Assembly: GCA_017621055.1 (NCBI GenBank)
Contig: JAGATX010000027.1
Location: forward strand, 91,551 to 129,490
Source of the DNA: Muribaculaceae bacterium
Lineage (GTDB): Bacteria; Bacteroidota; Bacteroidia; Bacteroidales; Muribaculaceae
Direction of reading: 5' to 3'
DNA length: 37,940 bases
Shown: positions 8,803 through 15,574 of the stretch, piece after piece
Position numbering within the stretch: position 1 is the stretch's first letter
Layout: each line of letters opens with the position of its first letter
Made by a program: the position numbers and the translations under genes
The notes under the pieces: model-generated
What the model was told of the DNA's origin: nothing
Databases searched by the model: none
Seen by the model: the letters and a program-made list of their open reading frames with translations, nothing else

Positions 8803-10167
8803 ATGAAAAAGGCAATTACAACAGCACTTTTGCTGACGGCCGCGCTTGGCGCGCTCGCCGAAGGCTATCAGGTAAACACTTACAGCGCCCGCCAGTTGGG
8901 CATGGGCCACACCGGCACCGCCATGGCCCTCGGCGCCGAGAGTCAGATTTTCAACCCCGCCGCCATGGTGTTCTCCGACAAGACCTTCGAGCTGTCCGGC
9001 TCGGTGACGGCAGTGGTATCTAAGGCCACGGCCACACACGAGGGTACGCGCTACGAGAGCGACAACCCCGTGTCGACGCCCATGAACGTGTGCACCTCCT
9101 TCCACATCTTCGATAACTTCTACGGCGGTCTGAGCTTCCTCACGCCGTGCGGCAGCGCCATCAACTGGGGCGACAACTGGCCGGGCGCCGTCCTCAACCA
9201 GAAAGTGAGCATCAAGATATTCAGCATCCAGCCCACACTGGCATACAAGATACTGCCCAACCTGTCGGTGGGAGCTGGCGTGACAGTGAACTGGGGCAAC
9301 GTGAACCTCGACAAGGGCCTGATGACGGGCAACTCCATGAATATGCTGATGGGGGCGCTGGGCATGCCGCCGTCGGCTATGTATGCGCCGAACGTCACGC
9401 CTGCGAGCGTGAACCTCAAAGGCAACTCGCGCATAGGCGTGGGATATAACGTAGGCGCGCTGTGGCAGATCGACCGGCACTGGAGCGTGGGCGCCTCGTT
9501 CCGCAGCAAGACTGTGCTCACCGTCAACAAAGGCGACGCGCAGGTGCGCTATAACGGCGAGGCCAAGACCCTGCTGGAGCCGGTGCTCGACAACCTCAAC
9601 CGCACCAACTTCAAGGCTTCGCTCCCCTGCCCTTATGTGCTGAGCGTGGGTGTGGCCTACAAACCCATAGAGAGCGTGGTGATCGCCGCCGACGTGCAGC
9701 TCAACGGCTGGAAGGCCTACGACCGCCTCGACATTGAGTTCGACAACCTGTCGGCCTTCGACCAGCATCTCACCAAGAACTACCACAACGCCATGACCTA
9801 CCACGTGGGCGCCCAGTGGACGTGCACGCCGCGCCTGGACGTGCGCGCCGGCATGATGGTGGACACCAACCCCTGCGACAAGGACTATTACAACCCCGAG
9901 ACACCGGGCCAGACACGCATAGAGCCGGCCCTCGGCTTCTCGTTCCGCCCCATCCGCGGCCTCAGCATCGATTTCGCGCTGATGTACGTCCACGGCTGCG
10001 GTACCGACAACGCCACCGGACAATACGAGGACTTTGTGTACAACATGGCCTCGCAGGTCAACCCCGCCCTCCCCGACATGCTCGGCATCAAGCCCGTCGG
10101 CACCTTCACCGCCGACTACAAGGTGCGCGCCTGGCTCCCCGCCCTCGGCCTGAGCTACGCCTTTTGA
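8803..10167 (+). CDS. OmpP1/FadL-family outer membrane transport protein
   Basis: A 454-residue outer membrane beta-barrel related to FadL/TodX, which lets hydrophobic molecules cross the outer membrane. Residues 1-19 are a signal peptide. The mature N-terminus carries the family hatch pattern: SARQLGMGHTGTAMALGAES, then QIFNPAAM. Alternating amphipathic strands follow (for example LSVGAGVTVNWGNVNLD, VGASFRSKTVL, GFSFRPIRGLSIDFALMYVH), and it ends with the aromatic AFGL-type strand LGLSYAF. Length is typical (about 450). The substrate cannot be told from sequence. It appears to be a single-gene unit. Confidence 0.88.
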   Translation: MKKAITTALLLTAALGALAEGYQVNTYSARQLGMGHTGTAMALGAESQIFNPAAMVFSDKTFELSGSVTAVVSKATATHEGTRYESDNPVSTPMNVCTSFHIFDNFYGGLSFLTPCGSAINWGDNWPGAVLNQKVSIKIFSIQPTLAYKILPNLSVGAGVTVNWGNVNLDKGLMTGNSMNMLMGALGMPPSAMYAPNVTPASVNLKGNSRIGVGYNVGALWQIDRHWSVGASFRSKTVLTVNKGDAQVRYNGEAKTLLEPVLDNLNRTNFKASLPCPYVLSVGVAYKPIESVVIAADVQLNGWKAYDRLDIEFDNLSAFDQHLTKNYHNAMTYHVGAQWTCTPRLDVRAGMMVDTNPCDKDYYNPETPGQTRIEPALGFSFRPIRGLSIDFALMYVHGCGTDNATGQYEDFVYNMASQVNPALPDMLGIKPVGTFTADYKVRAWLPALGLSYAF

Positions 10168-10194
10168 CAATTGAAAATTTAAAATTTAAAATTG
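10168..10194. repeat. AT-rich imperfect palindrome beside transposase remnant
   Basis: CAATTGAAAATTT (10168-10180) and AAATTTAAAATTG (10182-10194) are inverted repeats matching at 11 of 13 positions around one base. It directly follows the FadL-like stop and may act as a terminator or be a REP-like palindrome linked to the adjacent transposase fragment. Confidence 0.5.
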
Positions 10195-10231
10195 CGAGCC
10201 ATTATGTCGCCGCCCGTAGGGATGCACGGCT

Positions 10232-10417
10232 TTGAGCGTTGTGATAGGCGGATACAAACAATCGGTTACCATGTTTGCGAGACGAAACAATATAGAATTC
10301 GACTGGCAAAAACGTTATTATGATCATATCATACGCGGCCTCAAGGATGGCGGTTTAATAACGGAATATATCGAGAACAACGTGGTTCGATGGGACGCCG
10401 ATTGTTTCAAACATTAG
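10232..10417 (+). pseudogene. REP-associated (Y1-type) transposase, C-terminal remnant
   Basis: About 60 residues match the C-terminal end of REP-associated tyrosine transposases: VIGGYKQSVTMFARR, then FDWQKRYYDHIIRG and ITEYIENNVVRWDADCF. The DHIIR and YIENN-W patterns are typical of that family. The N-terminal catalytic HUH domain and tyrosine are absent, and no plausible full-length frame extends upstream. It is therefore a fragment left by decay. Just upstream are an AT-rich palindrome and a GTAGGGATGCACGGC segment of the kind often seen around such elements in this order (from memory). It is unlikely to encode a functional protein. Confidence 0.72.
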
Positions 10418-10465
10418 AATTCCCTATTTAGGCCACTCCACCGCCGCGTTTTCAAAAAAAATTGC

Positions 10466-10473
10466 TAAATTTG
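10466..10473 (+). promoter_or_regulatory. Bacteroidetes -7 element for the MazG-deoC operon
   Basis: TAAATTTG matches TAnnTTTG perfectly but lies only four bases before the ATG at 10478. Transcription from it would give an almost leaderless mRNA unless a later start codon is used. Confidence 0.45.
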
Positions 10474-10477
10474 CGGC

Positions 10478-10876
10478 ATGACCGATAACTCCACCACTGC
10501 CGCGGGCGCCGCACCCGATGCCGCCGGTCTGCGGGCGGCGCAGACTACCGTCGACCGCTGGATACGCAGCTACGGCGTGCGCTATTTCGACGCCCTCACC
10601 AACATGGCCGTCCTCACCGAGGAAGTCGGCGAGGTGGCGCGCGTGATAGCCCGCACCGACGGCGAGCAGAGCGCCAAAGGCGGCGAACGCCTCGACCTCG
10701 CCGACGAGCTCGCCGACGTGGTGTGGGTGGTATGCGCCATCGCCAACCAGCACGGCATCGATCTGGGCGACGCATGGCTCAACAATATAGCCAAAAAAAA
10801 CGTTAGGGACAAAGAGAGGCACCGCGCCAACAGCCGCCTGGCTCCCGACAACACAACAGACAATCAAACCCTATAA
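10478..10876 (+). CDS. MazG-like nucleotide pyrophosphohydrolase
   Basis: A 132-residue all-alpha NTP pyrophosphohydrolase that cleaves nucleoside triphosphates to monophosphates and pyrophosphate, probably cleaning up non-canonical nucleotides. The metal-binding pattern is present as LTEEVGEVARV (Glu48, Glu49, Glu52) and DELADVVWV (Glu77, Asp80), the EExxE...ExxD arrangement of the family. The N-terminal 20 residues are Ala/Thr-rich and probably disordered; the -7 element only four bases upstream leaves open that translation begins later. deoC follows 14 bases downstream, so the two form an operon, consistent with nucleotide and deoxynucleoside metabolism. Confidence 0.88.
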   Translation: MTDNSTTAAGAAPDAAGLRAAQTTVDRWIRSYGVRYFDALTNMAVLTEEVGEVARVIARTDGEQSAKGGERLDLADELADVVWVVCAIANQHGIDLGDAWLNNIAKKNVRDKERHRANSRLAPDNTTDNQTL

Positions 10877-10890
10877 CCGACATAAACACT

Positions 10891-11796
10891 ATGAGCGAAA
10901 ACACCAACCCCGCAACCGATAAATACACCCAGGCCCTTCAGGCCAGCACCGTTACCGATTCCGACGCCGCCGTGGCCGAGGCCCTCAAAAAAATCCTCGA
11001 CGAGCACCTCGACGAAAACCGCAACCGCGACGTCTACAAATTTCTCTTCAGCTGCATAGACCTCACCACCCTCAAGAGCACCGACTCCCCCGAATCGGTG
11101 GCCCGGTTCACCGAAAAAGTGAATTCCTTCGAGGAGCTGTTCCCGTCGCTGCCGTCGGTGGCCGCCATCTGTGTGTATCCCAACTTTGCGGGCGTTGTCC
11201 GCGCCGTCCTCGAAGTATCGGATGTGAAGATAGCCTGCGTGTCGGGCGGTTTCCCGTCGTCGCAGACTTTCGAGGAGGTGAAAATCGCCGAGACGTCGCT
11301 GGCCGTGGCCGCCGGTGCCGACGAAATCGACATAGTGATGAATCTGGGCTATTTCTTCGACAAGGACTATGAGAGCCTCTGCGACGAGATTGCCGAACTT
11401 AAGGAGGCCACACGCGGCGGACGCCTCAAGGTCATCCTCGAAACGGGCGCACTGCGCACCGCCGCAAACATCAAGACAGCCTCGGTGCTCTCCCTCTACT
11501 CCGGCGCCGACTTCCTGAAGACCTCAACGGGCAAGGAATATCCGGGCGCCAGTCTCGAGGCCGCCTATGTCATGGCCCTCGCCATCAAGGAATACTACGA
11601 AAAGACGGGCCGACGCGTGGGCTTCAAGGCCGCCGGCGGCGTAGCATCGACCGATGACGCCGTGCGTTACTACACCGTGATCAAGGAAGTCCTCGGCGAA
11701 GAATGGCTCACCCCCGAATATTTCCGCCTTGGCGCCAGCCGCCTGGCAAATCACCTCCTCGCCGACATCGCCGGCCACGAGGTGAACCACTTCTAA
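10891..11796 (+). CDS. deoC: Deoxyribose-phosphate aldolase
   Basis: DeoC cleaves 2-deoxy-D-ribose 5-phosphate to glyceraldehyde 3-phosphate and acetaldehyde, feeding deoxynucleoside carbon into glycolysis. The 301-residue protein shows the class I aldolase residues. The Schiff-base lysine is Lys210 in ADFLKTSTGKE, the second active-site lysine is Lys246 in VGFKAAGGV, and the catalytic aspartate is Asp147 in ADEIDIVMN. The N-terminus (about 50 residues before FLFSCIDLTTLK) is longer than in the E. coli enzyme, which is common in Bacteroidetes. It sits downstream of the MazG-like gene in an apparent operon. It is cytoplasmic and intact. Confidence 0.95.
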   Translation: MSENTNPATDKYTQALQASTVTDSDAAVAEALKKILDEHLDENRNRDVYKFLFSCIDLTTLKSTDSPESVARFTEKVNSFEELFPSLPSVAAICVYPNFAGVVRAVLEVSDVKIACVSGGFPSSQTFEEVKIAETSLAVAAGADEIDIVMNLGYFFDKDYESLCDEIAELKEATRGGRLKVILETGALRTAANIKTASVLSLYSGADFLKTSTGKEYPGASLEAAYVMALAIKEYYEKTGRRVGFKAAGGVASTDDAVRYYTVIKEVLGEEWLTPEYFRLGASRLANHLLADIAGHEVNHF

Positions 11797-11827
11797 GACA
11801 CCGCTCTCCCCTCACCATCAGCTTGCA

Positions 11828-12442
11828 ATGAAAATATGGATATACAAGGACGGCGCCCAGCAGGGGCCGTTCGACTACGAAGAACTGACAAACCTCGAAA
11901 TAGGCCCGGACACCAAGGTATGGTTCTCCGGAATGCCTAAATGGGCGGCTGCCGCCGAAGTCCCCGAACTCGCGGGGCTCTTCGGCGGGGGCGCCGCGCC
12001 CGTGCAGGCACCGCTGCCTCCCGAGTCTCCCGCCGTCACGGCTGAAGGCGACACTTCCGCCCAAAACTATGACCAGCAGGGATATGAACAGGGATATGTG
12101 CCGCAGCAGGGCTACGAGCCGCAACAAGGCTACGAACAGCCGCAGCAGGGCTACGAGCCGCAGCAGGGCTACGAATACTGCACGTGCGAGGCTCCCGGCG
12201 CTGCCGCGCCCGAGGTGGAGCCGTGTCCGCCGGCATATCTGCCCTGGACCATAATCCTCACCGTGCTGTGCTGCTCGCCCGTGGCCGTGGCCGCTCTGAT
12301 AACGAGCATCTATACCGGCGTTTACTACCGTCGCGGCAACATGGCTGCGTCGCACCGCGCCTCCGAGGCCACGGCATGGCTCATCATGGTCACCATAGCC
12401 CTGGGCGCTCTTCCTTCCATGATATTATCGCTGATGTTCTGA
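11828..12442 (+). CDS. GYF_2 domain and CD225/dispanin membrane protein with QQGYE repeats
   Basis: A 204-residue protein in three parts. Residues 1-50 are a GYF_2-type domain (IWIYKDGAQQGPFDYEEL, then KVWFSGMPKWAAA). Residues 51-135 are a Pro/Gln/Tyr-rich linker with about five QQGYE units at 83-117. Residues 136-204 are a CD225/dispanin-like two-helix membrane module: AYLPWTIILTVLCCSPVAVA, GVYYRRG, ATAWLIMVTIALGALPSMIL. The GYF_2-to-CD225 pairing is known in bacteria, but the function is not established. The linker suggests protein-protein contact or clustering at the inner membrane. It lies between deoC and a YfhO-like gene whose ATG comes two bases after its stop, so it is probably co-transcribed with that gene. 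Confidence 0.8.
   Translation: MKIWIYKDGAQQGPFDYEELTNLEIGPDTKVWFSGMPKWAAAAEVPELAGLFGGGAAPVQAPLPPESPAVTAEGDTSAQNYDQQGYEQGYVPQQGYEPQQGYEQPQQGYEPQQGYEYCTCEAPGAAAPEVEPCPPAYLPWTIILTVLCCSPVAVAALITSIYTGVYYRRGNMAASHRASEATAWLIMVTIALGALPSMILSLMF
12070..12178 (+). repeat. Tandem QQGYE-coding repeats
   Basis: Near-identical units of about 18-21 bases coding CAGCAGGGCTACGAG-like segments repeat about five times within the GYF_2/CD225 gene. The copy number could vary by slippage; unit length is a multiple of three, so the frame would be preserved. Confidence 0.7.
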
Positions 12443-12443
12443 C

Positions 12444-15041
12444 ATGGAAAAACTCCGCAAGATACTTCGCAACCCCCAGGTCTGGGGGTTCTTCGTCGCC
12501 CTGGCCGTCATGGCCGTGATATCGCTGGCATTCTTCTATCCCGACAACTTCGAAGGCAACAGCCTGCGCCAGCCCGACATGCAGCAAGGCGCCGCCAACG
12601 GCCACGAAGGTCTGGTCTACGAGCAGACCACCGGCGAGAAAGCGCTGTGGACAAACTCGCTGTACGGCGGCATGCCCACCTTCCAGATCTCGCCGTCGTA
12701 CCCCTCCAACTCGCTGTTTACGTGGATAAACGGAGCCTACGGCCTGTGGCTGCCGGCACCGTCGAACCTCCTGTTCATGATGATGTTCGGTTTCCTCATC
12801 CTGATGTACGCCCTCGGCAAACGGTGGTACTACGGACTTATCGGCGCGGTGGCATGGGGGCTGTCGAGCTACTTCATCATCATTATCGGCGCGGGCCATA
12901 TCTGGAAATTCGTCACCCTGGCATATGTACCGCCCACGATAGCGGGACTGCTGCTCCTCTACCGCGGCCGGCGCGTGGCCGGTACGGCGGTCACCGCCAT
13001 CTTCGCCATGCTGCAGCTCAACGCCAACCACCCGCAGATGAGCTATTATTTCGGCATCCTCATGGCCATAATAGCGGTTTGCTACCTCATCGACGCCATC
13101 CGTCGCCACACCGTGCGCCGCTGGCTGGCGGCAACGGGTCTGGCCCTCGCCGCCGGTGCGCTGGCAGTTGGCGCGAACGCGCCGTCGCTCTACAACACAT
13201 ATGAATACAGTCTCGAGACACAGCGCATGCCCGGTGAACTATCTGTTGCAGCCGACAACGCGCCTTCGACTGGCGGAATGGCACACGACGACATACTGCG
13301 CTGGAGCTACGGCACCAAGGAAATGCTCACTTTCGTGGTGCCCGACGCCAAAGGCGGCGCCGGCGCACGCCCCGAAGCCGGCGCCATGAGCCTGGCGGCA
13401 CTCGCCGACCTCGACGACGCCGAAATATACCGCGGAACGCCCACAGAAATGCTGCTGCGCTTCCTGCCGCAGTACTTCAACGACTCGGAGAGCACAAACG
13501 GACCCGTATACCCCGGCGTGATCATCACTGCGCTCTTCCTGCTTGGCTGTTTCACCGTGAAAGGCCCCCTGAAATGGGCCCTCGCCGCCGGCACCGTCGT
13601 GTCCCTGCTCCTGTCGCTGGGCTACAACGCCATGTGGCTGTCGGACTGGATGATTTACCACTTCCCGATGTACAACAAGTTCCGCGCCGTGGAGAGCATC
13701 CTCGTCGTGGCCGAATTCACCATGCCCCTGCTGGGCATTCTCGGCCTGATAGCCTTCATAGAGGCCGGAAAGGAGGCCTGGAGCCGCTACGGCAAGGCTT
13801 TCGTCGGCTCTTTCGGCGTGTGCGCCCTGATTTCCGCCGCGGCAGCCTTCTTTCCGGGTCTGTTCGGCCCGTTCGTCACGGGCGCCGACCTCGACAGCGC
13901 CTACCGCCTGCAGAGCTATGTGGCGCAGAGCTATCTTGCGCAGGGTGCCTCGCAGCCCGAAGTGGAAGCGGCACTCTACGACTACTCGCTCGACAACCCG
14001 CACAACGCCGAGGCAATATCGGGCCTGCGACGCGGGCTGGTAAGCTCCGACGGCCTACGCTCGCTGCTGTTCCTGCTCCTTGCCGGCAGCGCCCTGGGCC
14101 TCTGGGCCAACCGCCGCTGCTCGGCCGGCGTGGCCGTGCTGTTCACCGGTGTGCTCATTTTCAGCGATCTGTACACCGTGGATAAACGCTATGTGAGCCA
14201 CAGCTCCTTCGGACCGGCCGTCGACGCCGATACCCACGGCATAGAACCCGACGCCATAGACCTCGCCATTATGGCCGACAGCACCGGCCACTACCGCGTG
14301 CTCGACATTCCCGGCTTCAGCGACGGCCGCCGCTCGTACTTCCACTCCATGGTTGGCGGCTATCACTCGGCAAAACTCAGCCGGACAAACGAGATTGTGA
14401 ACGGCAAACTCCTGCCGGCCTTCGGTCGATACGGCTGGGGGTACGGCGACAGCGTGCCCGCCGAGCTGCGCAGCGCACGGCGCATAGCCGACATGCTGAA
14501 TACCCGGTACATCATCACCGGCGACCCGACCGCGCCCGTGCTCCGCAACACCTCGGCAGCCGGCAATGCGTGGTTCATCGACTCGATAGTGTGGACCGAC
14601 GGCGCCGCCGCCGAATTCGCCGCCCTCGACGAGCCCGACCTTGACGTGCGCACCACCGCCGTGGCCGACAGCGAATACCGGGCCATTCTCGGCGAACCTT
14701 CGCCAATCGCCGCCGGCGACTACATAGCCCTCACCGACTATACCCCCAACCGCCTCACATACCGCAGCGCCTCCACCCTCGGCGGCGTGGCAGTATTCTC
14801 CGAAGTATACTTCCCCTGGGGATGGAAGGTGAGCGTCGACGGCGAAAGCCGCACCCTCGGACGTGTGAACTACTTCCTGCGCGCCGTGGCCGTACCCGCC
14901 GGCGAACATACCGTGGTGATGACCTTCGACCCCGACAGCCTCCACGTGACCGGCGCCGTGGCTTATGCCTGCGTAACGCTGATATATCTGCTGCTCGCTG
15001 CCGGCATCTTTGTGGAGTGCCGCCGATGGAAGGTATTCTGA
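12444..15041 (+). CDS. YfhO-like polytopic membrane protein
   Basis: An 865-residue integral membrane protein resembling the YfhO family, members of which are implicated in glycosylation of cell-surface polymers. A first membrane helix lies at about residues 12-31. An extracytoplasmic loop follows with LRQPDMQQGAANGHEGLVYE and NSLYGGMPTFQISPSYPSN, a region typical of YfhO relatives. There are then roughly ten more hydrophobic segments (for example LLFMMMFGFLILMYALGKRW and ISAAAAFFPGLFGPF). A long soluble domain (about 570-830) precedes a last helix, AVAYACVTLIYLLLAAGIFV. The stop overlaps the next gene by 16 bases. The exact substrate is unknown. Confidence 0.8.
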   Translation: MEKLRKILRNPQVWGFFVALAVMAVISLAFFYPDNFEGNSLRQPDMQQGAANGHEGLVYEQTTGEKALWTNSLYGGMPTFQISPSYPSNSLFTWINGAYGLWLPAPSNLLFMMMFGFLILMYALGKRWYYGLIGAVAWGLSSYFIIIIGAGHIWKFVTLAYVPPTIAGLLLLYRGRRVAGTAVTAIFAMLQLNANHPQMSYYFGILMAIIAVCYLIDAIRRHTVRRWLAATGLALAAGALAVGANAPSLYNTYEYSLETQRMPGELSVAADNAPSTGGMAHDDILRWSYGTKEMLTFVVPDAKGGAGARPEAGAMSLAALADLDDAEIYRGTPTEMLLRFLPQYFNDSESTNGPVYPGVIITALFLLGCFTVKGPLKWALAAGTVVSLLLSLGYNAMWLSDWMIYHFPMYNKFRAVESILVVAEFTMPLLGILGLIAFIEAGKEAWSRYGKAFVGSFGVCALISAAAAFFPGLFGPFVTGADLDSAYRLQSYVAQSYLAQGASQPEVEAALYDYSLDNPHNAEAISGLRRGLVSSDGLRSLLFLLLAGSALGLWANRRCSAGVAVLFTGVLIFSDLYTVDKRYVSHSSFGPAVDADTHGIEPDAIDLAIMADSTGHYRVLDIPGFSDGRRSYFHSMVGGYHSAKLSRTNEIVNGKLLPAFGRYGWGYGDSVPAELRSARRIADMLNTRYIITGDPTAPVLRNTSAAGNAWFIDSIVWTDGAAAEFAALDEPDLDVRTTAVADSEYRAILGEPSPIAAGDYIALTDYTPNRLTYRSASTLGGVAVFSEVYFPWGWKVSVDGESRTLGRVNYFLRAVAVPAGEHTVVMTFDPDSLHVTGAVAYACVTLIYLLLAAGIFVECRRWKVF

Positions 15042-15529
15042 GTTGGTTCCGGCGTCTGCGCCACAGCCGCGGCTTCGGCATTCACTCGCCCTTCGCCTAT
15101 CGCTTCATAACCCACACACTGAGGCAGCCCTACGCCTACTATGCCTACTCCGGTCTGACCACGCCGGAACAGCGTCTGCTTTTCCGCGTCGCACTGGCTT
15201 TCGGAGCACGTAGCCCCTTCTGCGCCGGACTCGACAAAAATATGACTGCCGCCGTCATCCTCGCCAAGCGCAAGGACATCGACGGCAGTATTGACAGCCA
15301 TGACTTCATAGCCGTCGACGCCGTACGTGCGGAAAAAAGCGATATTGCCGACGCCGCCGACAGTATAGTGGGCGGTACGCCGGCAATCATCTATAACAGC
15401 TCTGAATTTCCACTCGCCGCAGTGCTGGGACGCATGACAGCCGGCATGACCTTCGCCAACGGCAAAGGCACGGTGATAATCGCGCCACTGCCACATCTCC
15501 CCCGTCAGGACTTCGACGTGCGGTTTTAA
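15026..15529 (+). CDS. HSPF-motif protein, possibly a degenerate SAM methyltransferase relative
   Basis: A 167-residue protein starting MEGILSWFRRLRHSRGFGIH and carrying HSPFAYRFITHTL at its N-terminus, the hallmark of a Bacteroidetes protein group often annotated as SAM-dependent methyltransferase-like. The C-terminus (KGTVIIAPLPHLPRQDFDVRF, split here as KGTVIIAPLP and HLPRQDFDVRF) also fits that group. No glycine-rich SAM-binding motif is visible: the expected region reads VALAFGARSPFCAGLDK. The protein is shorter than the roughly 230-250 residues I would expect. Its start lies inside the end of the YfhO-like gene (16-base overlap), so it is translationally coupled. Function is unknown; catalytic activity is doubtful. 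Confidence 0.6.
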   Translation: MEGILSWFRRLRHSRGFGIHSPFAYRFITHTLRQPYAYYAYSGLTTPEQRLLFRVALAFGARSPFCAGLDKNMTAAVILAKRKDIDGSIDSHDFIAVDAVRAEKSDIADAADSIVGGTPAIIYNSSEFPLAAVLGRMTAGMTFANGKGTVIIAPLPHLPRQDFDVRF

Positions 15530-15574
15530 CCATGTAGAGATGCTCCCAAGGTGCATCCGCCGCTATACCGGCTG

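Noticed and set aside
8467-10170. A 567-codon open frame antisense to the FadL-like gene
   Set aside because: It is a mirror of a clear outer membrane protein gene in a GC-rich genome. Its translation is His/Val/Gly-rich with no domain.
12070-12178. Short regular repeats considered as a CRISPR array
   Set aside because: The repeats are in frame, have no unique spacers and encode QQGYE units inside a gene.
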